This document shows positions 56,797 to 64,000 of a DNA stretch of 64,000 nt, piece by piece. Origin of the DNA: Xenorhabdus eapokensis (GTDB lineage Bacteria > Pseudomonadota > Gammaproteobacteria > Enterobacterales > Enterobacteriaceae); the NCBI RefSeq assembly GCF_001908105.1, contig NZ_MKGQ01000002.1, positions 62,001 through 126,000 on the forward strand, read 5' to 3'. Below the pieces are notes generated by a model. That model was not told the origin of the DNA and ran no database searches. It saw nothing but the letters and a program-made list of their open reading frames with translations. How positions within the stretch are numbered: position 1 is the stretch's first letter; the number at the start of each line of letters is the position of its first letter. Position numbers and translations under genes: made by a program.

Positions 56797-58104
56797 ATGA
56801 AGCAAACTTTTAAACAGATGTTTAAAGTCATACTGGGCTTTCTGATGCTATGGGCAGCACTTGCTCATGCAGAGGTTCGTATTGAAATTACACAGGGTGT
56901 TGATTCTGCCCGCCCTATTGGGGTTGTTCCATTTAAATGGACTGGGGAAGGCGAATCCCCTGAAAATATTGGTTCAATTATTGCTGCGGATTTGAGAAAC
57001 AGTGGGAAATTTAATCCGATTGATCCTACTCGTATGCCACAACAACCAACTACCGCATCAGAGGTAACGCCTGCCGCATGGACTGCGTTGGGGATAGATT
57101 CAGTTGTTGTTGGACATATTCAGCCTAGTGCGGATGGTAAGTTTTTAGTTTCTTATCAGCTTGTTGATGTTGCCGGTGCACCAGGAACAGTATTGGCACA
57201 AGAGCAATTTACAATTGAAAAAAAATGGTTGCGCTTCGCTGCACACACAGTCAGCAATCAGGTTTTTGAAAAACTGACAGGTATTCGCGGTGCATTTACT
57301 ACCCGTATAGCTTATGTCGTCAAAAATAACAGTGCAGGTAAGTATCCATATGAGCTACGTGTTTCTGATTATGATGGTTATAATCAATCTACCGTACATA
57401 GCTCGCCAGAACCACTGATGTCGCCAGCCTGGTCGCCAGATGCTTCCAAACTTGCTTATGTTACATTTGAAGGTGGCCGTTCTGCGTTGATTATTCAAAC
57501 ACTGGCAACAGGTGCTATTCGTCAGGTCGCTTCGTTCCCTCGCCATAACGGAGCACCTGCATTTTCTCCGGATGGAACTAAGCTTGCCTTTGCATTATCT
57601 AAAACCGGTAGTTTGAATCTTTACGTGATGGATTTAGCTTCTGGCCAAATTCGCCCGATCACTGATGGCCGCAGTAATAATACTGAGCCAAGCTGGATGC
57701 CAGATAACCAGACACTGGTCTATACCTCAGATCAGGGTGGGCGTCCACAATTGTATAAAATCGATATTAATGGCGGTGCTCCACAACGCCTAACTTGGGA
57801 AGGATCACAGAACCAAGATGCAGATGTTAGCCCTGACGGTAGTTTTATTGTGATGGTTAGCTCAGCGAGTGGCAGTCAGCATATCGCCAAACAGGATCTG
57901 GCAACGGGATCTGTCCAAGTCTTGACAGATACGTTTCTAGATGAAACGCCGAGCATCGCACCTAATGGCACTATGGTGATTTATAGCTCCACTCAAGGGT
58001 GGGGAACTGTATTGCAGCTAGTTTCGACTGATGGGCGTTTCAAAGCGCGTCTTCCGGCTACCGATGGACAGGTAAAATCTCCTGCCTGGTCGCCGTATCT
58101 GTGA
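56797..58104 (+). CDS. tolB: TolB, periplasmic beta-propeller of Tol-Pal
   Basis: 435 residues (E. coli 430). A signal peptide ([20 protein letters not shown] ... ALAHA, cleaved before [10 protein letters not shown]) is followed by the N-terminal TolA-binding domain and a six-bladed propeller with repeats such as [34 protein letters not shown] and [17 protein letters not shown]. It alternates between TolA and Pal. The open frame extends upstream to a TTG at 56740; I start at 56797 because GGAG lies five bases before and the signal peptide follows. A separate promoter for tolB-pal-cpoB may lie in the 168 bases after tolA. Confidence 0.96.
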   Translation: MKQTFKQMFKVILGFLMLWAALAHAEVRIEITQGVDSARPIGVVPFKWTGEGESPENIGSIIAADLRNSGKFNPIDPTRMPQQPTTASEVTPAAWTALGIDSVVVGHIQPSADGKFLVSYQLVDVAGAPGTVLAQEQFTIEKKWLRFAAHTVSNQVFEKLTGIRGAFTTRIAYVVKNNSAGKYPYELRVSDYDGYNQSTVHSSPEPLMSPAWSPDASKLAYVTFEGGRSALIIQTLATGAIRQVASFPRHNGAPAFSPDGTKLAFALSKTGSLNLYVMDLASGQIRPITDGRSNNTEPSWMPDNQTLVYTSDQGGRPQLYKIDINGGAPQRLTWEGSQNQDADVSPDGSFIVMVSSASGSQHIAKQDLATGSVQVLTDTFLDETPSIAPNGTMVIYSSTQGWGTVLQLVSTDGRFKARLPATDGQVKSPAWSPYL

Positions 58105-58146
58105 TGCATAATAATATGTATGGCAAACTATAAAAGGATCAAAGAG

Positions 58147-58647
58147 ATGCAACTGAACAAAGTGCTAAAAGGGCTGATGTTAGCTTTACCAATCATGGCC
58201 GTAGCAGCGTGTAGTTCTAACAAAACTGGCAATAATGATCAGTCGGGTGTAAGCACCGTTGATAATTCTTCTAAGACTCTGTCTGCTGAAGAATTAGCAC
58301 GTCAGCAGATGCAAGAGCTGCAAAACAACAACATCGTATACTTCGGTTTCGATAAGTACGACATCAACGGCGAATTTGCTCAAATGTTGGATGCACACGC
58401 TGCTTTCCTGCGTACTAACCCATCTGTTAAAGTGACTATCGAAGGTCATGCAGACGAGCGCGGTACTCCTGAGTACAACATTGCTCTGGGTGAGCGTCGT
58501 GCGAACGCAGTGAAAATGTATCTGCAAGGCAAAGGCGTTTCCGCTGATCAGCTTGCTATCGTTTCTTACGGTAAAGAAAAACCGGCTGTACTTGGCCATG
58601 ACGAAGCAGCATATGCGAAAAACCGTCGCGCTGTGATCGTATACTAA
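58147..58647 (+). CDS. pal: Pal, peptidoglycan-associated outer-membrane lipoprotein
   Basis: 166 residues (E. coli 173). A lipoprotein signal ([20 protein letters not shown] then AC, Cys about 21) anchors it in the outer membrane. The OmpA-like domain binds peptidoglycan through the diaminopimelate-binding segment around [13 protein letters not shown] ... GERRANAVK. Its linker after the Cys is shorter and less glycine-rich than in E. coli. The start at ATG 58147 matches the family; the longer frame lacks a signal. It is 42 bases after tolB. Confidence 0.97.
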   Translation: MQLNKVLKGLMLALPIMAVAACSSNKTGNNDQSGVSTVDNSSKTLSAEELARQQMQELQNNNIVYFGFDKYDINGEFAQMLDAHAAFLRTNPSVKVTIEGHADERGTPEYNIALGERRANAVKMYLQGKGVSADQLAIVSYGKEKPAVLGHDEAAYAKNRRAVIVY

Positions 58648-58656
58648 GAGTAATGC

Positions 58657-59433
58657 ATGAACAGTAACTTCAGACGTTATATGTTGGGTCTGTCGTTATT
58701 GGTTGGCGTAGCGGCTCCTTGGGCCGCTACCGCCCAAGCGCCAATCAGTAATGTCGGCTCAGGCTCCACCGATGAGCGCCTCTCCCAATTAGAGCGTATT
58801 TCTGACGCTCACAGTCAATTATTAACCCAGCTTCAGCAACAGCTTTCTGACTCTCAGCGTGATATCGATACACTCCGCGGTCAAATTCAGGAAAACCAGT
58901 ATCAGTTAAATCAGATCATTGAGCGGCAAAAAGATCTTTATCTGCAATTGGATAAAATCACCAATCCATCAAGTGCAGAGGGTTCTGAATCAGGAAATCG
59001 TGATGCGGCGTCTTCGGCACAAGTTGGGAATAAACAACCTGCTGGGTCGGCGAGTACAGGCAGTGAAAAAGGTGATTACGATGCCGCTGTCTCTTTGGCT
59101 ATCAACACCAAGGAATATGATAAAGCGATTGTAGCATTTCAAAACTTTGCCAAAACCTATCCCAAGTCTAAGTACCTGGTGAATGCCAATTATTGGTTAG
59201 GTCAGTTGAATTACAACAAAGGCAAGAAAGACGATGCAGCTTATTATTTTGCCACTGTCGTGAAAGACTATCCCAAATCACAAAAAAGTAGTGATTCCCT
59301 GTACAAAGTTGGTTTAATCATGCAGGAAAAAGGACAAAAGGATAAAGCAAAAGCGGTTTATCAGCAGGTGATTAAGCAATATCCTGGCACGAATGCAGCA
59401 AAAATGGCTGAAAAAAAGCTTTCCGGAATGTAA
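58657..59433 (+). CDS. cpoB: CpoB (YbgF), periplasmic cell-division coordinator
   Basis: 258 residues (E. coli 263). A cleavable signal peptide (about 1-27, ending AATAQA) is followed by a trimerising coiled coil (LSQLERISDAHSQLLTQLQQ ... LNQIIERQKDLYLQL, about 42-103), a flexible Ser/Gly linker and C-terminal tetratricopeptide repeats (YDAAVSLAINTKEYDKAIVA, YWLGQLNYNKGKKDDAAYYF, VGLIMQEKGQKDKAKAVYQQ). It links Tol-Pal to PBP1B activity at the septum. It is the last gene of the tol-pal cluster, nine bases after pal. Confidence 0.96.
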   Translation: MNSNFRRYMLGLSLLVGVAAPWAATAQAPISNVGSGSTDERLSQLERISDAHSQLLTQLQQQLSDSQRDIDTLRGQIQENQYQLNQIIERQKDLYLQLDKITNPSSAEGSESGNRDAASSAQVGNKQPAGSASTGSEKGDYDAAVSLAINTKEYDKAIVAFQNFAKTYPKSKYLVNANYWLGQLNYNKGKKDDAAYYFATVVKDYPKSQKSSDSLYKVGLIMQEKGQKDKAKAVYQQVIKQYPGTNAAKMAEKKLSGM

Positions 59434-59440
59434 TAATTAT

Positions 59441-59473
59441 CCCCAAAAGGTCAGAAATCGGTCTTTTTGGGGG
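59441..59473. terminator. Hairpin after cpoB, possible terminator
   Basis: CCCCAAAA (59441-59448) pairs with TTTTGGGG (59465-59472). It lies seven bases past the cpoB stop. The T-run is inside the 3' arm rather than after it, so termination strength is uncertain. Confidence 0.5.
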
Positions 59474-59520
59474 TGATTGACCGCTTAATAAGCATTTAAA
59501 CCCGTTTTTTAAAATAAACG

Positions 59521-59548
59521 TTGCGCCACGCTGAGAAATCAGTAATAT
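59521..59548 (+). promoter_or_regulatory. Promoter of the tRNA-Lys cluster
   Basis: TTGCGC (59521-59526) and TAATAT (59543-59548) are 16 bases apart, followed by the GC-rich GCCGCCG typical of a stringently controlled stable-RNA promoter. The first tRNA begins 42 bases later. Confidence 0.65.
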
Positions 59549-59589
59549 ATGCCGCCGTTGGCAGGGATAACTGCCAAGCAGATTTAGAT

Positions 59590-59665
59590 GGGTCGTTAGC
59601 TCAGTCGGTAGAGCAGTTGACTTTTAATCAATTGGTCGCAGGTTCGAATCCTGCACGACCCACCA
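59590..59665 (+). tRNA. lysT: tRNA-Lys (anticodon UUU)
   Basis: 76 bases with encoded CCA end. The acceptor arm GGGTCGT pairs with ACGACCC; the D arm is GCTCAGTCGGTAGAGC, the anticodon stem-loop TTGACTTTTAATCAA has anticodon TTT, and the T arm is CAGGTTCGAATCCTG. It differs from the E. coli tRNA-Lys I recall only in the D loop. The number in the symbol is arbitrary. Confidence 0.98.
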
Positions 59666-59697
59666 TCTAAACTCTCACTATCAAGCATTCCCTAGAT

Positions 59698-59773
59698 GGG
59701 TCGTTAGCTCAGTCGGTAGAGCAGTTGACTTTTAATCAATTGGTCGCAGGTTCGAATCCTGCACGACCCACCA
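59698..59773 (+). tRNA. tRNA-Lys (anticodon UUU), second copy
   Basis: Identical over all 76 bases to the copy 108 bases upstream, with a similar spacer (the CCATCTAAA/TCTCA stretch repeats), so the pair arose by tandem duplication. Probably cotranscribed with the first. Confidence 0.98.
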
Positions 59774-59804
59774 TCTAAATTCTCATCTCAAACATTCTTT
59801 AGAT

Positions 59805-59860
59805 AGATCGTCAGCTCAGTCGGTAGTGCAATTGACTTTTAATCGATTGGTTACGACAGA
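59805..59860 (+). pseudogene. Decayed, 3'-truncated third tRNA-Lys copy
   Basis: Bases 59805-59854 match the 5' two thirds of the two intact copies with about seven changes: the acceptor start is AGATCGT instead of GGGTCGT, and GCTCAGTCGGTAG and TTGACTTTTAATC are retained. After TTGGTT it diverges; the T arm and the 3' acceptor strand are missing, so no functional tRNA can form. The spacer before it (CATCTAAATTCTCAT) is also the repeat spacer, confirming a third tandem unit. Confidence 0.9.
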
Positions 59861-59955
59861 TTACTTAATAATTTAATTACTGACTTTACATTTTTCCCTG
59901 ATCGTTTTTAAATCTTCGAAATAATTAAAGACTTTTTTTCTTAAATTAGCTATCT

Positions 59956-59973
59956 TGTTTAGTATGTAAAACA
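59956..59973 (+). promoter_or_regulatory. NadR-like box upstream of pnuC
   Basis: TGTTTA-GTATGT-AAAACA matches the NadR consensus TGTTTA-N6-TAAACA at 11 of 12 positions. It is 88 bases before pnuC. NadR represses NAD-synthesis and nicotinamide-riboside uptake genes in enterobacteria when NAD is plentiful. Confidence 0.6.
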
Positions 59974-60021
59974 TAAAGGAGCAAAATAGCCTGTTTATCT
60001 CGTAATTTCATATTTTTGTAT

Positions 60022-60042
60022 TGATATACTAAACATTGTTTA
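60022..60042 (+). promoter_or_regulatory. Extended -10 promoter of pnuC with overlapping TAAACA/TGTTTA motif
   Basis: TGATATACT (60022-60030) is an extended -10 element. TAAACA (60030-60035) and TGTTTA (60037-60042) follow directly, placing everted NadR half-sites at the expected transcription start. The pnuC ATG is 18 bases further on, with AAGGA between. Confidence 0.5.
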
Positions 60043-60060
60043 TGGTAAGGATAAAAAAGT

Positions 60061-60786
60061 ATGGATTTTTTCAACATTAATAACATATTGGTACATATCC
60101 CACTGGGAACGGGTGGCTATAATCTTTCATATATTGAAGCGATTGGCACGATAGCAGGTTTGTTATGTATATGGCTTGCTAGTCAGGAAAAAATCATTAA
60201 TTATCTATTTGGATTAATTAATGTCTCACTCTTTGCTGTCATCTTTTTTCAAATTCAACTCTACGCCAGCCTCATTTTGCAAATCTTTTTCTTCGCGGCC
60301 AATATCTATGGTTGGTATGCATGGAGTCGAGTAAATGAGCAAAAACAAATAGAGCTTAAAATCCGGTGGCTCAACCCTAAACAGATGGCTGTTGTTGCCG
60401 CGGTTTCCATCTTTGCCATATTGATCATGACATTTAATATCGATCAAATATTTGGTTATATGGCAAAAGTGGTGGTGCTCGCCCTACAGGAAATGGGTTT
60501 TAATATCATCATGCCTGATTTGCAGCCTGATGCTTTCCCATTCTGGGATTCAGTGATGACAGTCTTATCCATTGTGGCAATGATACTGATGACGCGTAAG
60601 CATGTGGAAAACTGGCTGATTTGGGTGATCATCGATGTTATCAGTGTCGTGATTTATTATTATCAAGGTGTTTTAGCCATGTCGCTGCAATATATTATCC
60701 TGACCGGTATTGCAGTTAATGGCGCTCGCCTGTGGATCAAGGCAGCGAAACATAATGAAGAACAACCACAAGAAAATGTAAATTAG
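60061..60786 (+). CDS. pnuC: PnuC, nicotinamide riboside transporter
   Basis: 241-residue inner-membrane facilitator (E. coli 239) with about seven helices. It takes up nicotinamide riboside for NAD synthesis together with the NadR kinase. Conserved blocks are YIEAIGTIAGLLCIWLASQE, NIYGWYAWSR and the C-terminal NWLIWVIIDVISVVIYYYQG with W/N residues of the substrate site. In E. coli it is cotranscribed behind nadA; here nadA is absent and pnuC has its own promoter and NadR-like boxes. A perfect palindrome terminator follows. Confidence 0.95.
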   Translation: MDFFNINNILVHIPLGTGGYNLSYIEAIGTIAGLLCIWLASQEKIINYLFGLINVSLFAVIFFQIQLYASLILQIFFFAANIYGWYAWSRVNEQKQIELKIRWLNPKQMAVVAAVSIFAILIMTFNIDQIFGYMAKVVVLALQEMGFNIIMPDLQPDAFPFWDSVMTVLSIVAMILMTRKHVENWLIWVIIDVISVVIYYYQGVLAMSLQYIILTGIAVNGARLWIKAAKHNEEQPQENVN

Positions 60787-60797
60787 CGTTGATCATC

Positions 60798-60830
60798 GGC
60801 CATAGAAATTTCTATGGCCTGTTGTTTGAT
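60798..60830 (+). terminator. Palindromic terminator after pnuC
   Basis: A perfect 22-base palindrome (60798-60819, GGCCATAGAAA and its complement) lies 11 bases past the pnuC stop and is followed by a T-rich TGTTGTTTGAT. The hairpin itself is certain; its efficiency as a terminator is less so. Confidence 0.7.
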
Positions 60831-61017
60831 ATTTTCCTATATTCTCTTCTATTAAGCCATTTATTTGAATTAACATCATTTTTACTTCCAATGGTATTTT
60901 TCATAAAAAAGTATCCTATTTTTACTCACAAAGATTATTTACAGAACTACGCCTAACAGTTAGATTGAGATCACAAAATGATTTCGGATAACTGTAAACG
61001 TATTAGGTGAAAGGATA

Positions 61018-62070
61018 ATGAATTACCAGAATGACGATATAAGAATAAGAAAAATAACAGAATTATTGCCACCAGTTGCATTGCTCGAAAAATTTCCGGC
61101 AACAGAAGAGAGTGCTATTACTGTTCACAAAGCACGTGAATCTATTCATAATATTTTAATTGGTGAAGATGATCGTCTATTGGTAGTGATTGGCCCGTGT
61201 TCAATTCATGATCCACAAGCGGCGTTAGAATATGCAGAGCGTTTGAATAAATTACGTGAAGAATTGAAAACCGATTTGGAAATTATCATGCGGGTTTACT
61301 TTGAAAAGCCCCGCACAACTATCGGCTGGAAAGGATTGATTAACGATCCAAGCATGGATTGTAGTTTTAATATTAATGGCGGATTACGTACTGCCCGTAA
61401 GTTATTGCTCGATATTAATAATATGGGGTTACCTGCGGCAGGTGAATTTCTGGATATGATTACTCCTCAGTATTTGGCAGATCTCATGAGCTGGGGCGCA
61501 ATAGGGGCACGTACAACGGAGTCCCAAATTCATCGCGAATTGGCATCGGGGTTATCCTGTCCGGTTGGTTTCAAAAATGGCACGGATGGAACAATTAAAG
61601 TTGCTATTGATGCGATTAATTCAGCTAGCTCATCGCACTGTTTCTTGTCTGTCACAAAATGGGGTCACTCCGCGATTGTTAATACAGTAGGCAACCAAGA
61701 TTGCCACATTATTCTGCGTGGTGGCAAAGAACCTAATTATAGTGCCGAACATGTCAGTGCCGTTAAAGAAGGACTACAAAAAGCCGGTTTGGCTCCCCGC
61801 GTGATGATTGATTTCAGCCATGCCAATAGCGCGAAGCAGTTCAAAAGACAAATGAATGTCGGAGCTGATGTTTGCGGTCAGATTGCGGGTGGTGAAAATG
61901 CGATCATTGGTGTTATGGTTGAAAGCCATCTGGTTGAAGGAAACCAAAACCTGGAGAGTGGCAAGCCTTTTGTTTATGGTCAAAGTGTGACCGATGGTTG
62001 TATTGGCTGGGAAGATACCGAAACGTTACTGCGTCAGTTGTCTCAGGCCGTTCAGAACCGCAGAAGCTAA
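61018..62070 (+). CDS. aroG: AroG, phenylalanine-sensitive DAHP synthase
   Basis: 350 residues, the same as E. coli AroG. It condenses phosphoenolpyruvate and erythrose-4-phosphate to start the shikimate pathway. Active-site blocks are present: VVIGPCSIHDPQAALEYAERL, MRVYFEKPRTTIGWKGLINDP, GARTTESQIHRELASGLSCP and VMIDFSHANSAKQF with metal ligands. The N-terminal segment (NDDIRIRKITELLPP) contributes to the feedback-inhibitor site. It stands alone: a terminator lies after pnuC and another before gpmA. No clear TyrR box was found upstream. Confidence 0.97.
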   Translation: MNYQNDDIRIRKITELLPPVALLEKFPATEESAITVHKARESIHNILIGEDDRLLVVIGPCSIHDPQAALEYAERLNKLREELKTDLEIIMRVYFEKPRTTIGWKGLINDPSMDCSFNINGGLRTARKLLLDINNMGLPAAGEFLDMITPQYLADLMSWGAIGARTTESQIHRELASGLSCPVGFKNGTDGTIKVAIDAINSASSSHCFLSVTKWGHSAIVNTVGNQDCHIILRGGKEPNYSAEHVSAVKEGLQKAGLAPRVMIDFSHANSAKQFKRQMNVGADVCGQIAGGENAIIGVMVESHLVEGNQNLESGKPFVYGQSVTDGCIGWEDTETLLRQLSQAVQNRRS

Positions 62071-62091
62071 TTTATTGTAAAAATGCCATAA

Positions 62092-62117
62092 AAAAGCCGG
62101 ATTAATTTCCGGCTTTT
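62092..62117. terminator. Bidirectional intrinsic terminator between aroG and gpmA
   Basis: AAAAGCCGGA (62092-62101) and TCCGGCTTTT (62108-62117) form a ten-bp stem with a six-base loop, with A-run and T-run on opposite sides. It serves both converging genes. Confidence 0.92.
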
Positions 62118-62143
62118 AACATTCTTTTTATGCGATGTGAGGA

Positions 62144-62896
62144 TTACTTCGCTTTACCCTGATTTGCAACTGCTGCCGCTTTTGCCGCGATTTCATCAGC
62201 GTTGCCCAGATAGTAGTGTTTGATAGGCTTCATGTTTTCATCAAACTCATAAACCAGTGGTACAGCAGTTGGAATATTCAGTTCAAGAATTTCTTCTTCA
62301 CTCATATTATCCAGATACTTCACCAATGCCCGCAGGGAGTTACCGTGAGCAGCGATAATGACTTTTTCGCCTTTTTCTACGCGTGGCTTGATAACTTCTT
62401 CCCAATAAGGAATAACACGTTCGATAGTAGTAGCAAGGCTTTCAGTGACTGGGAGTTCTTCTGGTTTCAGGCTTGCGTAACGAGGATCGTGGCCTGGGTA
62501 GCGTTCATCATCTTTGGTCAAATCAGGAGGAGTAATAGCGAAGCCACGACGCCACAATTTAACTTGATCATCGCCGTATTTGGCTGCGGTTTCTGCTTTA
62601 TCCAGACCTTGTAATGCGCCGTAGTGACGTTCATTCAGTTTCCAGCTTTTCTCAACGGGCAGCCATTGCTGATCAACCTGATCCAGAATGTTCCACAAAG
62701 TGTGAATAGCACGTTTTAGAACGGAAGTGTAGGCGAAATCAAAAGTGAAACCTTCTTCTTTCAATAGTTGACCAGCTTGTTGTGCTTCAGAGCGGCCTTT
62801 ATCGGACAATTCAACGTCAGTCCAGCCAGTAAAACGGTTCTCTTTGTTCCACTCGCTTTCTCCGTGCCTTACAAGAACCAGTTTAGTTACAGCCAT
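62144..62896 (-). CDS. gpmA: Phosphoglycerate mutase, 2,3-bisphosphoglycerate-dependent
   Basis: 250 residues, the E. coli length. It interconverts 3- and 2-phosphoglycerate in glycolysis and gluconeogenesis. The phosphohistidine motif [18 protein letters not shown] (His11) and the second histidine in [13 protein letters not shown] are intact, as are [17 protein letters not shown] and RRGFAITPP. It is a single-gene unit convergent with aroG. Confidence 0.98.
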   Translation of the reverse strand: MAVTKLVLVRHGESEWNKENRFTGWTDVELSDKGRSEAQQAGQLLKEEGFTFDFAYTSVLKRAIHTLWNILDQVDQQWLPVEKSWKLNERHYGALQGLDKAETAAKYGDDQVKLWRRGFAITPPDLTKDDERYPGHDPRYASLKPEELPVTESLATTIERVIPYWEEVIKPRVEKGEKVIIAAHGNSLRALVKYLDNMSEEEILELNIPTAVPLVYEFDENMKPIKHYYLGNADEIAAKAAAVANQGKAK

Positions 62897-63124
62897 AGCT
62901 TAAACTCCTATCAGTACTTTTTAATACAAAATGAAAAAGATCGCTGCGGGCATTATATGGCGCGACAGGCCAAAACGGCAAACAATAGTCTCGTATCTCC
63001 TGTTTTAAATCATGTTTGGTGATAATTACGGCGATTATATATCTGGCAAGGGAGGGGATAGCGGGGAGTTTATGATCTGAACTGTCCCCGAATAGGAGAC
63101 AATTCAGCTCAAATATAATTCAGT

Positions 63125-63964
63125 TTAGTGCATGACTACTGATTTTATTGGGTAGGTGAAAAATAGCAGATGCATCAGATTGAGTGAAAAATGGAAAGCA
63201 ACAGCCACCCATAAACGACCACTCCACAGCCAGGTCAGGCCATAAATTAACCCTGCCAGCGTAGCAAAAATCACCAGCAAACCACCGCCGGCAAAATGGG
63301 CGGCGCCAAACAGTAGAGAGGTGATGACCAGAGCTAAGTAAGGATTCATCCATTGACTGAGCTTCTGCTGAATATAGCCACGAAACAGCGCTTCTTCAGC
63401 CAAAGAGACAAAGAAAAGATTAGCAATAACAAAGGCAGGGAACCAATTAGGTAAATGGAGTTCAACGGACAATCCACCTAATACGGTTGCAAGCCCTAAT
63501 AATGCTGGAATGGCTGCGATCAATAACGCCCATCCATGAGCCGGTGCATTAACCAAAGGTTTTCTGATAAACAGAGTTGGCATACAGAATATTAGGATAA
63601 ATGGCAGCAGCGCCTTGTCAAAGTTGAAGTACATTGAAAAAGGTGCGCTGAGCGAGCCTACCTGTACTTTATCCAAGTACTTGAGATTATGGAATCCTGG
63701 GATGTAATGTACAAACAGTAAAATACCACCGATAAGCAATAACAGCTCGATGACGATCCTGGGGATAAAATGTTTTTCGCTGTTTTTTTGGCAATAAATA
63801 TATGCCATACCTAAAAGAGTTATCACTGTCAGCGTGATTATAGCAGGATAGGTAAGTACGTTAGTGCTGATCCCAGCAATGATAGCGAAGAGCGCGACGA
63901 AAAAAGCAATTTTCTGGCGACTCTCTAAAAGAGCCAATGCAATGGCAAGTAATGCCCAAGCCAT
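63125..63964 (-). CDS. CPBP-family intramembrane glutamic endopeptidase (CAAX-like protease)
   Basis: 279-residue polytopic inner-membrane protein, about seven or eight helices. The CPBP signature is complete: LAEEALFRGYIQQ (paired Glu plus Arg), FGAAHF and the last motif FHFSLNLMH with the catalytic His and Asn. Such proteases mature or degrade membrane peptides; bacterial relatives process bacteriocins or confer self-immunity, but the substrate here is unknown. AGGGA stands seven bases before ATG 63964; the longer frame begins with a TTG. No peptide gene is seen next to it within the window. Confidence 0.85.
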   Translation of the reverse strand: MAWALLAIALALLESRQKIAFFVALFAIIAGISTNVLTYPAIITLTVITLLGMAYIYCQKNSEKHFIPRIVIELLLLIGGILLFVHYIPGFHNLKYLDKVQVGSLSAPFSMYFNFDKALLPFILIFCMPTLFIRKPLVNAPAHGWALLIAAIPALLGLATVLGGLSVELHLPNWFPAFVIANLFFVSLAEEALFRGYIQQKLSQWMNPYLALVITSLLFGAAHFAGGGLLVIFATLAGLIYGLTWLWSGRLWVAVAFHFSLNLMHLLFFTYPIKSVVMH

Positions 63965-64000
63965 ATAATTCCCTATTATCTTTAAAAAAACCAATGAAAT

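Noticed and set aside
59574..59860. tRNA-Lys array as an integration site of a mobile element
   Set aside because: No integrase, no displaced 3' tRNA end and no flanking direct repeat beyond the array itself were seen; the truncated copy lacks its 3' end rather than duplicating it.

Overview
The window looks like a chromosomal piece of an insect-associated gammaproteobacterium of the Xenorhabdus/Photorhabdus branch of Enterobacterales (Morganellaceae). The house-keeping half follows the enterobacterial order seqA-pgm ... kdp ... gltA-sdhCDAB-sucABCD ... cydABX-ybgEC-tolQRAB-pal-cpoB-tRNALys-pnuC-aroG-gpmA. The proteins match their E. coli counterparts closely, often to the residue in length. 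Base composition is moderate with very AT-rich intergenic regions, and the first 17 kb encode a MARTX-type giant toxin. The genus is an inference; no rRNA or other species marker is present.

Layout. Positions 1-17,000 hold a MARTX locus: divergent rtxB-rtxD secretion genes (rtxD cut by the window edge) and rtxH-rtxC-rtxA, with rtxA encoding about 4,347 residues. By motif, the toxin carries a DUF1-like effector with a GGIFLDSD motif, a Rho-inactivation domain (RID), an alpha/beta hydrolase (ABH) and the self-processing cysteine protease (CPD). Next, 17,100-19,750 is a two-gene unit, a flavin oxidoreductase plus a family-2 O-methyltransferase, likely a small-molecule tailoring operon. From 20,200 the core backbone resumes (ybfF, seqA, pgm), followed by a short EamA transporter, a lipoprotein pullulanase with CRP- and MalT-like sites, and a kdpFABCD operon with no kdpE behind it. 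Then come ybfA, ybgI, a divergent MFS exporter/AraC regulator pair, and gltA.

From 38,300 to 50,100 lies the TCA-cycle block (gltA divergent from sdhCDAB-sucABCD), which takes acetyl-CoA through citrate synthase, 2-oxoglutarate dehydrogenase, succinyl-CoA synthetase and succinate dehydrogenase. The sdhB-sucA gap contains a possible 15-codon ORF whose Shine-Dalgarno sits in a hairpin, followed by a perfect 20-bp hairpin. From 50,700 come the bd-I oxidase (cydABX, with the small cydX recovered by eye), ybgE and the Tol-Pal envelope system. The window ends with two tRNA-Lys genes and a decayed third copy, pnuC with NadR-like boxes (nadA is not in its usual place), aroG, gpmA and a CPBP membrane protease.

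No insertion sequence, CRISPR array, prophage or rRNA was seen. The most unusual content is the MARTX toxin (effector set, DUF1 motif and a Lys/His alternation along its N-terminal repeats), the adjacent tailoring pair, the missing kdpE and nadA, and the sdhB-sucA element.
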